This document shows, piece after piece, positions 48,601 to 56,295 of a stretch of DNA of 64,000 bases. The first letter of the stretch is position 1; each line of letters opens with the position of its first letter. A program made the translations under genes and the position numbers. The notes under the pieces are model-generated. The model ran no database searches and was not told the origin of the DNA. It was given only the letters and a program-made list of their open reading frames with translations. The stretch spans positions 1-64,000 of IMG/VR virus record IMGVR_UViG_3300014839_000005; one strand, written 5' to 3'. The stretch is from a virus.

Positions 48601-51600
48601 GAAACTGGAGATATGCTTCCTCCGCCGGCACCATCTTTTGTTTGGAATAAACAAATAGCAATGATGCAAGGTGCTGGAATTAATGTCGTTCAAAAGGGAA
48701 AACAACTTAATCTTAAACCTATTACTGATGAAGAGATAAAAGATTTATCTAATGGTAAATTAGAGAATCCAACAGATACATATAGAAAAAAAGACCTTGC
48801 TCCTATTAAGGGTGGATTATTCGATCCTGTTAAAGCTGGTGGTATGCAAGGTGAACATTATACACATTTTGAACTTCCCGAAAAGGTGCTTAATCCTATT
48901 ACCGCTACCGCCGCGTCTACTATGCTTGATCTTACTTTAGATGGCCTTGAAGATATTATTAATGGGAAACAATTTGTTGACCAGGATTCTGGAAAACTTG
49001 TAAAGCCTGGAACGCCCAATTCTTTTTCAGGCGGTCCTGCTGTTGAAAAATTATTAAGTCAAATCAATGTTAATAAGGAACTAGAACAACTTGAAAATGA
49101 TAGTAAAGTAATTACAAATAAAACACAATTGAATAAGATTCATAGAAAAATCAGATATTTTAAATCCTTACAACAAAACAAAATGAATCCAACTGATTAC
49201 ATGATAAAAAATGTATTAGTTGTTCCATCAAAATTCAGACCAATGTTTACTATGGGTACTGACAATACAGTAATTATGTCGGATGTGAATGATTTATATC
49301 AACAAACTGCTTATACTGCTGAAGCTCTTAAGGATTTAAAAGATACCTTAAATGAAACAATTAAAGATGATAATATAAAACATATTCAACTTGCTGAGAG
49401 TAGAGGACAGTTATATCAAGATGTTAAAGCCCTTGCCGGATTAAGAGAACCAACAGCATTTTTACATAGAAGTAAGAATAAAAAAGGCTTTGTTGCTCAA
49501 ATAGATGGTGGAAAAAAGCAAACTAAAGAAGGTTTTTTCCAGGATAAGGTTATTGAGAAAAGACAAGACTTGGTTGGACGTTCAACTATTATTCTTAATC
49601 CAGAACTTGGTGGAGATCAAATTGGAATTCCCAAATTAATGGCAAATAAAATTTTTCAGCCATTTATAATGCAAAAATTAGTAAGTTGGGGATATAATCC
49701 TCTTGAGGCACAAAAACAAATTGAAGATGATACTCCTGTATTTCAAAGAGCACGTCAAGTAGTATCTGATGAACGATTAGTTATAGCTAATAGGGCCCCT
49801 TCTTTACACCGTTGGAATATGACCGCATTTAAACCTATTCTTACCGACGGCAAATCAATAGAAGTACCAGCAACATCGATACATCAAAATTTCAATGGCG
49901 ACTTTGATGGCGACTGTTTTCAAATTCATGTTCCTATAGGTGTTAAAGCTCTTGAAGAAGCTAAGAAAATGACACCATCATCTAGTATGTTAAAAACTGG
50001 ATTTGACACCGTCCTGAATAAACCTGATTTAGATATGGTAGTTGGAAGTTGGCTTATGTCGCAGGGTAGAGGCGGAAAGGCTATTAATTTAAAATATGAT
50101 TCTATTGATAAAGCAAGACAGGATTTTAAGCAGAATAAATTTACTTATGGTGACACTATTACCGTAGATGGAATTAAAGCTCCATTTGGTCTGCATGAGA
50201 TTAATTCAGTTCTTCCTGAAGATGTTAGAAAATATGATATTGAGTTAACTGGAAAAAATATTGATAATTGGATTAAAGATACCACGTTAAAACACTCTGG
50301 AAACATGGGATTAACTTTAGCTGATAAAATTAAAGATATTGGTAATAATTATTCTACTGCTTATGGATACAGTCTTGGATTAAATGATGTTAGGACTGTG
50401 AGAGATATTCGAGATCCATTATTGGTTGAAGCTAATAGTAAAATGGATAAAAAAAATCCTTTTAGTATTATCAAAGAAATTGCTAATGTAAAAGATAAAA
50501 TGATTAAATTACTTCCTGGAAGATTAAATCCCGACAATCCACTTGTGATTGCGGCTTCATCTGGTGGTGGTAGGGGATATGAAAATTCATCTCAAATAGT
50601 GGGTATGCCAGGAATAGTACTTGATGCTGATGATAGGCCAATTCCGATGCCTATTACAAAGTCTTATTCAGAAGGTCTGGATACTTCTGCTTATTGGGCT
50701 GCATCACATGGGGCAAGAGGTGCTAATATTAAAAAATCAATTCAGTCGTACAAACCTGGATGGATGACAAAAGATTTGATGAATTCAATTTATGACACAA
50801 GAATTCATCATGATATTCCAGTTGATACTGAAGGATTGGAATATAGCATTGATAATAGAAAACATGTTATGAATCGTTATTTGGCAAAAGATATAAAAGA
50901 TAGTCAAGGTAAAATTATAGCAAAACGAAATGATATCGTTGATGGAGATTTGATTAGTAAATTAAACAAAATGAAAATTAATAGTATTTTTGTTCAGTCT
51001 CCATTAACAGACCCAACTCCTGGAGATGGTATATCAAGTTGGTCATATGGAGTTGAAAATGATGGAAAGCGTTTAAAATCTGGAGATCATATTGGTGTTA
51101 TGAGCGCACACACTATTACAGAGCCATCACTTAATATGTCTATGAAAGCGTTCCATAGTGGCGGCGCTATGACTGGAACAACAGTAAATACCAAAGGTTC
51201 GGTATTTGATGCATTGGACAGAACCCTTAGATTCACTCAGGCTGTTCCTGATAAAGCTACAATGTCTACTGGTGATTCAAAAATTAAAAGTATTGAAAAA
51301 TCATCTATTGGCGGTTGGGATGTTGTTCTGGAACATAATGATGGTAGAGAAGAAACTAGATATATTGAACCAAACAATACTCCTATTATTAAAGTTGGAG
51401 ATAAGGTTAAAAAGGGCGATTTACTTTCTACTGGTAATGTGTCAATGCATGATGTACTTAAATATAAAGGAATGAAGGAAACGCAAAAATTTCTTGTTGA
51501 TGAACTTGACAAATTGAATGAAGGAAAACTAGATAGAAGAAATATTGAAGTTCTTGTACGTGGTATTGCAAATACTACAAGAGTGATGAATCCAGGCGAT

Positions 51601-52008
51601 AGTGGGTATGTTGCTGGAGATACAGTTCCATTAACTACTATTAATGATTTTAATAAGAATCTCATAACCGAAAAGGATGTAGAGGAAACTGAAGGTATGA
51701 GATTGAATAAACCTTATGCTGGATTTGATATTGGAATAAAACTTGATAAGTCCGCTATTAAACATTTACAGAAAAAAGGTATTAAAAGAATAGAAGTAAC
51801 AAGAAATCCTATTATTCATGATCCATTTCTTGCCCCAGCTGGGATTGGCGGAAAAATAGCCTCTGCAAGTGAAGACTGGATCGCAAGAATGGCGCATAAT
51901 AGAATTGAAGCAGTTCTCAAAGAGGGTGCTACCCAAGGATGGAAAAGTTCTTTTGATGATAAAAATAAGAATCATCCGATTTCATTATTAGTTATGAATA
52001 AAATGTAA
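45661..52008 (+). CDS. Single-chain multi-subunit-type RNA polymerase (beta and beta-prime fused)
   Basis: 2115 aa; DNA-directed RNA synthesis. Residues 1-1010 follow bacterial beta: F-I-D-P-L-H-T-P-E-G-G-N-I-G (near 415), G655-Y-N-Y-E-D-S-A, H801-G-N-K-H-I-I-S-K-I. From about 1150 it follows beta-prime: K-F-R-P-M-F, R-Q-D-L-V-G-R-S, N-G-D-F-D-G-D with Mg2+ ligands D1414, D1416, D1418, then G-A-R-G-A-N, and F-H-S-G-G (F1831) leading into a trigger-loop region. It is shorter than beta plus beta-prime of bacteria (about 2,750), lacking their inserts. No alpha, omega or sigma gene is visible. I start at 45661 because AGGAG lies 4 nt upstream; a TTG 9 codons earlier lacks a site. Confidence 0.95.
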   Translation: MAIPSHQDILKKLSDLDTSTRSNVLMNETIKNTVGKILSSVENPNIKLQVNDIWYKQKYDNDDIAAQQSVRNKHQNWTDDIRADVSLIDKATGKIIDRNKDLKITSVPKLTPRNTYLIGGNEYSFTKQSRLKPGVYTRRQENGEISSFFNVDKTIDFDRGFNNNFKLNFNPERKTFTMGYGSKNIPLYNALKAVDIKDEDLMDKWGKDVVEANRQAYEKHEFRDQAKLYEAIFGKAAPDTMTHDQLKKEIKDRLFATKLSSETTKLTLGKEYDGVNKDVLLDASKKIIDIHKGETEGDDRESLLYKSFYDIEDHARENLVKKSKNIIGSLIYKLDKTKNINKSISSGFFDPYVIGTITKNMLSSPPSQTNIMSMIGDGNKVTVMGEGGIGNENAVTNQTRQLSNSEAGFIDPLHTPEGGNIGVTNHLTIGTIKVGNDIYNSFLKLNGEKVLYRPVDTHPLNIAFPDQYDLSSKKPEPLSNKIKVLNHGKFKEVKPEEVDAIMASHVNMFDHSANMIPFLDSIQPNRGLTASKMQEQALTLKFRDKPLFNLINEKGQSLNENLGRVSPTPRSPVDGEVVAINPNLITLQDKRGNKVKVQLYNNFSLNAEGFIHNEPVVKIGDKVTKDQLLADNNNTKNGQIALGANLKVAYMPYKGYNYEDSAIMSESAAKKLTSEHIYDFSAKKSANGHFSKNKFRAYYPEIINTKQAAKLDSDGVIHPGQEVDHGDVLIAHLERKAPTADDIALGRLEKQLRRDMANKAVTWDNDHKGVVTSVAKHGNTVTVSVKTEEPLKIADKISGLHGNKHIISKIIPDHEMPFNPKTGEYMDLTMSPIGVSNRINTSQLLEAAAGKIATKTGKQYEVRNFTQSDNTERVLNDLKKNDLSDKDILVDPQSGQPFKNPIMNGVSHILKLEHKVDHKFSARYRDGHDSNEQAITGGEEGGKNLGRMEVGALLARGATENLKEMFNIKGQKNNEYWKALETGDMLPPPAPSFVWNKQIAMMQGAGINVVQKGKQLNLKPITDEEIKDLSNGKLENPTDTYRKKDLAPIKGGLFDPVKAGGMQGEHYTHFELPEKVLNPITATAASTMLDLTLDGLEDIINGKQFVDQDSGKLVKPGTPNSFSGGPAVEKLLSQINVNKELEQLENDSKVITNKTQLNKIHRKIRYFKSLQQNKMNPTDYMIKNVLVVPSKFRPMFTMGTDNTVIMSDVNDLYQQTAYTAEALKDLKDTLNETIKDDNIKHIQLAESRGQLYQDVKALAGLREPTAFLHRSKNKKGFVAQIDGGKKQTKEGFFQDKVIEKRQDLVGRSTIILNPELGGDQIGIPKLMANKIFQPFIMQKLVSWGYNPLEAQKQIEDDTPVFQRARQVVSDERLVIANRAPSLHRWNMTAFKPILTDGKSIEVPATSIHQNFNGDFDGDCFQIHVPIGVKALEEAKKMTPSSSMLKTGFDTVLNKPDLDMVVGSWLMSQGRGGKAINLKYDSIDKARQDFKQNKFTYGDTITVDGIKAPFGLHEINSVLPEDVRKYDIELTGKNIDNWIKDTTLKHSGNMGLTLADKIKDIGNNYSTAYGYSLGLNDVRTVRDIRDPLLVEANSKMDKKNPFSIIKEIANVKDKMIKLLPGRLNPDNPLVIAASSGGGRGYENSSQIVGMPGIVLDADDRPIPMPITKSYSEGLDTSAYWAASHGARGANIKKSIQSYKPGWMTKDLMNSIYDTRIHHDIPVDTEGLEYSIDNRKHVMNRYLAKDIKDSQGKIIAKRNDIVDGDLISKLNKMKINSIFVQSPLTDPTPGDGISSWSYGVENDGKRLKSGDHIGVMSAHTITEPSLNMSMKAFHSGGAMTGTTVNTKGSVFDALDRTLRFTQAVPDKATMSTGDSKIKSIEKSSIGGWDVVLEHNDGREETRYIEPNNTPIIKVGDKVKKGDLLSTGNVSMHDVLKYKGMKETQKFLVDELDKLNEGKLDRRNIEVLVRGIANTTRVMNPGDSGYVAGDTVPLTTINDFNKNLITEKDVEETEGMRLNKPYAGFDIGIKLDKSAIKHLQKKGIKRIEVTRNPIIHDPFLAPAGIGGKIASASEDWIARMAHNRIEAVLKEGATQGWKSSFDDKNKNHPISLLVMNKM

Positions 52009-52022
52009 TATGAGATATAATT

Positions 52023-52124
52023 ATGATCTCAATTTTAGATGGAATGTTAATTATATTAGCGTTAGTTTTATTATGTAGTTTAATAGTTATGGTAATAGAA
52101 AGAAAATTTCCAGACTTGAAATGA
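52023..52124 (+). CDS. Small membrane protein (33 aa)
   Basis: Begins MISILDGMLIILALVLLCSL, one transmembrane helix followed by E-R-K-F-P. It fits the gap after the polymerase gene. Ribosome site weak (GAGATATAATT). Confidence 0.45.
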   Translation: MISILDGMLIILALVLLCSLIVMVIERKFPDLK

Positions 52125-52131
52125 GGTAATA

Positions 52132-52602
52132 ATGAATGCTGAATTAGGTAATATTGCAGCTGCTCCAATTAAAGGAATGAAAAATATTGTTCCCAAAGTC
52201 GGCAAATTTATCGAACATCATGGTGAAAATGTAATTGAAGGAGCCCATAGTGTTATTGAAGGTATTCATAATTTAAAGGAATCTGCTGATGATAAAATGA
52301 ATAAAATATCTGAATATTCTTTTATGGATGAACTGGAAAAAGTAGCAAAAAAATCTCATTTTGAAGTATTGAAAAAAAATAAAGTCCCCTTAAATGATGA
52401 AGAGCGTAAGAAGGTAATGGATCGAGATGCTGTATGGCATCAAGGTCCCAATGGAGCACCTTCTCCAGCTGTATGGAAATCAATAAATAAGAAGACTGGT
52501 AAAACAACTTTTGTAACGCATACGCACAGAGCTTTTAATACGGCTCCAACAGTTGAAGGAGCTATTGGCAGGTTTCATAAATTTATTAAAGGAACCGCTT
52601 AG
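52132..52602 (+). CDS. Tagged virion-cargo candidate (156 aa)
   Basis: Carries an internal copy of the tag at about residues 52-70 (M-N-K-I-S-E-Y-S-F-M-D-E-L-E-K-V-A). The first 50 residues are a helical preface; the following 85 are basic and unrecognised. GAGGTAAT before the ATG. Confidence 0.65.
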   Translation: MNAELGNIAAAPIKGMKNIVPKVGKFIEHHGENVIEGAHSVIEGIHNLKESADDKMNKISEYSFMDELEKVAKKSHFEVLKKNKVPLNDEERKKVMDRDAVWHQGPNGAPSPAVWKSINKKTGKTTFVTHTHRAFNTAPTVEGAIGRFHKFIKGTA

Positions 52603-52637
52603 AAGACTTATATTATAAATATTGGAGGATTAAAAAA

Positions 52638-52979
52638 ATGAATTTAGAAAAAATAGCAAACGACGCATTTGTTGATGAATTAAAAAAGATTGCAAGTGAT
52701 AAGTCTCCACATGTTTCTCATACATCATCAATGTATGCGCCAATAAAAGCTTCTGGTAAAGGTGGAAAATGGGGAGCAATTCTTGGTGGCGGTCTTACTG
52801 GAATTCTTGGTCATCAAGGTCTTAAACTTGCTAAAATAACGCCTGAAAATAAAGCTTACTTTCCAATTCTTATAGCATCAATACTTGGTGGCTCCTTATA
52901 TGGTGGATCGAAAGGTGCATATGTTGGAGCCGCAATGGGTGGCGCTGAAAAAGTTACATCTCATTTAAAAAATGATTAG
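52638..52979 (+). CDS. Tagged glycine-zipper protein (113 aa)
   Basis: The tag is at 1-20 (MNLEKIANDAFVDELKKIAS). Two Gly-rich hydrophobic segments follow (G-G-G-L-T-G-I-L-G and G-G-S-L-Y-G-G-S-K-G), typical glycine zippers that could insert in membranes. It ends A-E-K-V-T-S-H-L-K-N-D; a fossil copy of that end lies at 53515-53553. Strong GGAGG before the ATG. Confidence 0.7.
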   Translation: MNLEKIANDAFVDELKKIASDKSPHVSHTSSMYAPIKASGKGGKWGAILGGGLTGILGHQGLKLAKITPENKAYFPILIASILGGSLYGGSKGAYVGAAMGGAEKVTSHLKND

Positions 52980-52990
52980 GAAAACAATAA

Positions 52991-53479
52991 ATGGATTTAA
53001 TAAAAATAGCAAACAACGCATTTATTGATGAATTGGAGAAAATAGCAATACCAGCTTTTTTACAACATCCATTTCCAGCTTCATTAGAAGAAGCTAAAGC
53101 TATTAAATATTTAGGAAGATATTTTTCTCCTAAGCATCCACTAATTAAAGATTTAATTTCTTCTGGTAATGAATCTATTAATATGAATAAAAGATTATCT
53201 AATAATGGATTAATTGAATTACAACATCCTGATTTAAATGGGAAATTAGATAGATTAATTAAGCGACATGAATTAGCACATTATTTAAGAGATAAAAATT
53301 CAGGATTTAAGGGTGATGAATTATATAATACTCGATTAAAAAGATTTAAAGAAGAATTTATAGCAGAACTTTCGGCAACAAAAAGAATTCCAGAATATAA
53401 AAATAAATTAAAACGATATATTCATTCTTTAGGAGTTGGTGTTTATAGAGCTTTATTTAACAATGCTGGAATTAAATAA
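52991..53479 (+). CDS. Tagged HExxH metallopeptidase-like protein (162 aa)
   Basis: The tag is at 1-20 (MDLIKIANNAFIDELEKIAI). H93-E-L-A-H97 is a zincin-type zinc site, with E-E-F-I-A-E-L near 127 giving a possible third ligand. It could be a small zinc peptidase delivered with the virion or acting in head maturation. Family not assigned. Confidence 0.65.
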   Translation: MDLIKIANNAFIDELEKIAIPAFLQHPFPASLEEAKAIKYLGRYFSPKHPLIKDLISSGNESINMNKRLSNNGLIELQHPDLNGKLDRLIKRHELAHYLRDKNSGFKGDELYNTRLKRFKEEFIAELSATKRIPEYKNKLKRYIHSLGVGVYRALFNNAGIK

Positions 53480-53553
53480 TGTCACAAGATTTTGCACCAG
53501 GTCTTCCCTCAAAATCACGCTGAGAAGGTTACATCTCATTTAAAGAATGATTA
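53479..53553 (+). pseudogene. Gene remnant with APGLPSK start and duplicated tail
   Basis: ATG overlaps the previous stop and encodes M-S-Q-D-F-A-P-G-L-P-S-K-S-R-stop. The same A-P-G-L-P start occurs at 55693 and 56285. It runs into a 38-nt copy (34 of 38 identical) of the end of the 113-aa gene, out of frame with the start but itself encoding the same A-E-K-V-T-S-H-L-K-N-D. It looks like a deletion that joined the start of one gene to the end of another. Confidence 0.7.
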
Positions 53554-53564
53554 GAGTAATAATT

Positions 53565-54839
53565 ATGAATTTAGAAAAAATAAAAAATAACGCTTTTATT
53601 GATGAGATAGAAAAAATATCTTCTCCATTTCGTGCTTCAGATTTTGATAATATTATGAGAGAGGGGCAACGAGCTGGTAATGCATTGGCGGGAAAAATAT
53701 ATGGTGGAATTGGTGGAGGTATTGGTGGTTTAATATTAGGTGGTAAGATTGATAGAAAAATGTATGGCAAAAATAAAAGGCAAAATAAACAAGAGTCTTA
53801 TAAAGATTATAATAAGCGTAATAAAAATAATCAACGTATAGCAATTGAGCTTTTATCAGCAATTGGCGGGGCTGTTGGTGGAGCAAAAATTGGTGGAAAA
53901 ATTCCGTCATTAATTGATAATGGAATAAATAAATTTTTAACTACAAAAAAAATACCTGTTGCAACTAAAGGATTAATAGGCGGTACTGTTATTGGTTCAG
54001 GTGTTGGGGCTAGTAGTGGTTTAAAATTATCGAATCAATATTATGATGAAAGTCATGAAAAGTATATTAAAAGACGTAATAAAAATATTTTAAGAAATGC
54101 AATTATTGGTGGTTCTCTTGGTGCTCCAGTGGGATATTTTGGCACTAAAAAGATAAGGGAATTTATAGATATTTTGGACAAACCATATTCTGGTTATTCT
54201 GAAAGTGCTTATAAGAGTGAAAATATTCATGATCCTTATTTGAGGTTGCCATTTATTAAAACATCTGCATTAAATCCAATATTAAAAGGTGGACTTATTG
54301 GTGCTGGAATAGGGGGATCATTAGGATCTATTAGTGGGTTAGTAAAACCAAGAAAACGACTCAAAGAAGAAAAATTAAAAGATTGGAATAAAAGAAAAGA
54401 TAAAAAATGGTATCATTATGCATTACAACATTCAATTTTACCAGTTGTAGCATATGGTGGTTTGGGATCTTATCTTGGTGCAGCTTTTTCTACTGAAGAC
54501 GCAAAGAAAAAAATGAAAGCAGCAACATTGCCATTTAAAAATGCATTCAAAGAATATAAAAGACGTAAAGCAATGAACCCCAATATGGAATATGGAATAT
54601 TTGCGAATGCAAAAGATAAACAAAGCGCTAAAAAAATATTTACAGCAGAACTATTAAAAACTCATCCTGATAAATTCAGAAATCCTATTGTAAAAAATTA
54701 TGCACATATTCAAACTTTAAAATTGTTAAATATTTGGGATAATTATAAGAAAAGTGGACAATTTAATAAATTGCCTAATATGTATAAAGTAAATATATTA
54801 AAAAATGTACTTGATAAAATTAAAAAGGTTAAAATTTAA
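53565..54839 (+). CDS. Tagged glycine-zipper protein with J-domain-like end (424 aa)
   Basis: The tag is at 1-20 (MNLEKIKNNAFIDEIEKISS). Three or four Gly-zipper hydrophobic segments (G-G-I-G-G-G-I-G-G-L-I-L-G-G and others) alternate with charged stretches, so it is probably a multi-pass or membrane-inserting protein. Near residue 360, E-L-L-K-T-H-P-D-K-F holds the H-P-D of J-domains, followed by a helix, as in Hsp70 co-chaperones. Start moved to 53565, where the tag begins. Confidence 0.65.
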   Translation: MNLEKIKNNAFIDEIEKISSPFRASDFDNIMREGQRAGNALAGKIYGGIGGGIGGLILGGKIDRKMYGKNKRQNKQESYKDYNKRNKNNQRIAIELLSAIGGAVGGAKIGGKIPSLIDNGINKFLTTKKIPVATKGLIGGTVIGSGVGASSGLKLSNQYYDESHEKYIKRRNKNILRNAIIGGSLGAPVGYFGTKKIREFIDILDKPYSGYSESAYKSENIHDPYLRLPFIKTSALNPILKGGLIGAGIGGSLGSISGLVKPRKRLKEEKLKDWNKRKDKKWYHYALQHSILPVVAYGGLGSYLGAAFSTEDAKKKMKAATLPFKNAFKEYKRRKAMNPNMEYGIFANAKDKQSAKKIFTAELLKTHPDKFRNPIVKNYAHIQTLKLLNIWDNYKKSGQFNKLPNMYKVNILKNVLDKIKKVKI

Positions 54840-54856
54840 ATAAGGAATTATTAATT

Positions 54857-55693
54857 ATGGATTTTATTAAAATTACTGAAGAAGCTTTTATAAATGAATT
54901 AGAAAAAATAGCAAAAAAGCGTGATAAGATAATGGGTGTTGGGGCTATTGGTACTGGTGCTATTACTTTAAATAAAGCAAAATCATTACTTACTGGAAGA
55001 AAAACTTTATATCACGGCACAACTTCTAAAGCTTATTCTAAAATTTTAAAAGAAGGAATTAAACCTCCTAATAAGAAAAAAGCCTTAAATACAGATGTTT
55101 TTAAACAATGGAATAAAAATTTACATAAAAATTCAGTTAAATTTGTTTATCTTTCTCCTGATAAAAAAATTGCAAGACAATTTGCTGTAAGGGGAACGTT
55201 AGGCGGAACATTACAAATAAATAAAGATATAGCAAAAGATATAGTCAACAACAATAGTGCTATTAAGAATGTTTTGAACAGAAATGTTAAATTAATAATT
55301 AATAGTATGAATCCATTTTATAATAAAAATATTGTTAAAGCTAACATTCCTATTTGGAATAAAAAATATACAGCAATACCAAATCCAGAAGCATCATTAC
55401 AAGATTTTACTTCTTTATTGAATGATGAAGGTGGTGAAAAAGTAAACTCTATATTAAAATTTTTAAGTAATCATCAAGTAAAAGAATTTAATAAAAAATA
55501 TCCAGCTTTTAAATCAATTTCTCCAGAATATATTAAAGGTTCAAAAAAATATATACCATTTTATAAAGACTTGGGTAAATATATTAAAGCAAAACCAGGA
55601 TCTTTTGCTAAAGGTTTAGGTTTAGCCGCAGCTGGAACTGGCATCGCTGGTTTAGGTATTAAACAATTATTGAAGAAAAAAGAAGAAAAATAA
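54857..55693 (+). CDS. Tagged ADP-ribosyltransferase-like protein (278 aa)
   Basis: The tag is at 1-20 (MDFIKITEEAFINELEKIAK), then a hydrophobic stretch. Residues 50-110 match the start of ART/PARP-like folds: T-L-Y-H53-G-T-T, I-L-K-E-G-I and V-Y-L-S-P...A-R-Q-F-A. The C-terminus has a Gly/Ala-rich hydrophobic segment and K-K-K-E-E-K. T4 Alt is also an ART packaged in the head by an N-terminal targeting peptide, which makes an injected host-modifying enzyme plausible. The acidic catalytic residue is not pinned down. Confidence 0.65.
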   Translation: MDFIKITEEAFINELEKIAKKRDKIMGVGAIGTGAITLNKAKSLLTGRKTLYHGTTSKAYSKILKEGIKPPNKKKALNTDVFKQWNKNLHKNSVKFVYLSPDKKIARQFAVRGTLGGTLQINKDIAKDIVNNNSAIKNVLNRNVKLIINSMNPFYNKNIVKANIPIWNKKYTAIPNPEASLQDFTSLLNDEGGEKVNSILKFLSNHQVKEFNKKYPAFKSISPEYIKGSKKYIPFYKDLGKYIKAKPGSFAKGLGLAAAGTGIAGLGIKQLLKKKEEK

Positions 55694-56295
55694 TGTCTAA
55701 CAATTACGCTCCAGGCCTTCCTTCTAAATCAAAATTTGATCCTATTGATCAAAGTGATGATAAAATAATTTTAATGAGAAAAAAATGTGTATTGTGTAAT
55801 AAGATAAAATTAATAAAAGATTTTCATATAAATAAACAAAATATAGATAATCGTCATAGTTATTGTAAAAAATGTCATAAAAAATGGCGAGATAATTATT
55901 ATTTAAAAAATAAAGAACAAATAAATAAAAAACATATACAATATAATCATAATAATAAAAAACAAATTGCTGAAAATAATAAAAAATGGAGGCAAAAAAA
56001 TAAAGTTAAATATCAAGATCAAAAATTGAAATATAAATATAATATTACATTAGATAAAAAAAATCAAATGATTGTAGAACAAAGTGGAAGATGTGCTTGT
56101 TGTGGTGATGTTTTGGGAGTTAATCCTAAAAATATTTGTGTTGATCATGATCATATTTATAATATTATAAGAAAAATTTTATGTATGAAATGCAATATTG
56201 TTTTAGGATTAACAAAAGAAAATATTGATATTATTTTAAAATTATTAGAATATATTAAATATTGTAATAAATTAAAGGAGCAATATGGAAAATAA
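55693..56295 (+). CDS. Endonuclease VII-type homing nuclease with APGLP start
   Basis: 200 aa. Residues 1-28 resemble the first 29 of the ligase gene downstream (N-Y-A-P-G-L-P-S-K-S-K-F-D versus E-F-A-P-G-L-P-D-K-N-L-F-D). The rest is a recombination-endonuclease-VII-like HNH: C-V-L-C-N-K, C-K-K-C, C-A-C-C-G-D, V-D-H-D-H, K-I-L-C-M-K-C-N and L-G-L. Very AT-rich. It seems a mobile nuclease landed behind a duplicated start of the ligase gene. Overlaps the ART gene by 1 nt. Confidence 0.85.
   Translation: MSNNYAPGLPSKSKFDPIDQSDDKIILMRKKCVLCNKIKLIKDFHINKQNIDNRHSYCKKCHKKWRDNYYLKNKEQINKKHIQYNHNNKKQIAENNKKWRQKNKVKYQDQKLKYKYNITLDKKNQMIVEQSGRCACCGDVLGVNPKNICVDHDHIYNIIRKILCMKCNIVLGLTKENIDIILKLLEYIKYCNKLKEQYGK

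Noticed and set aside
45661-52008. Intein or intron inside the polymerase gene
   Set aside because: Beta and beta-prime motifs run in the normal order without an insert carrying splicing or homing motifs.
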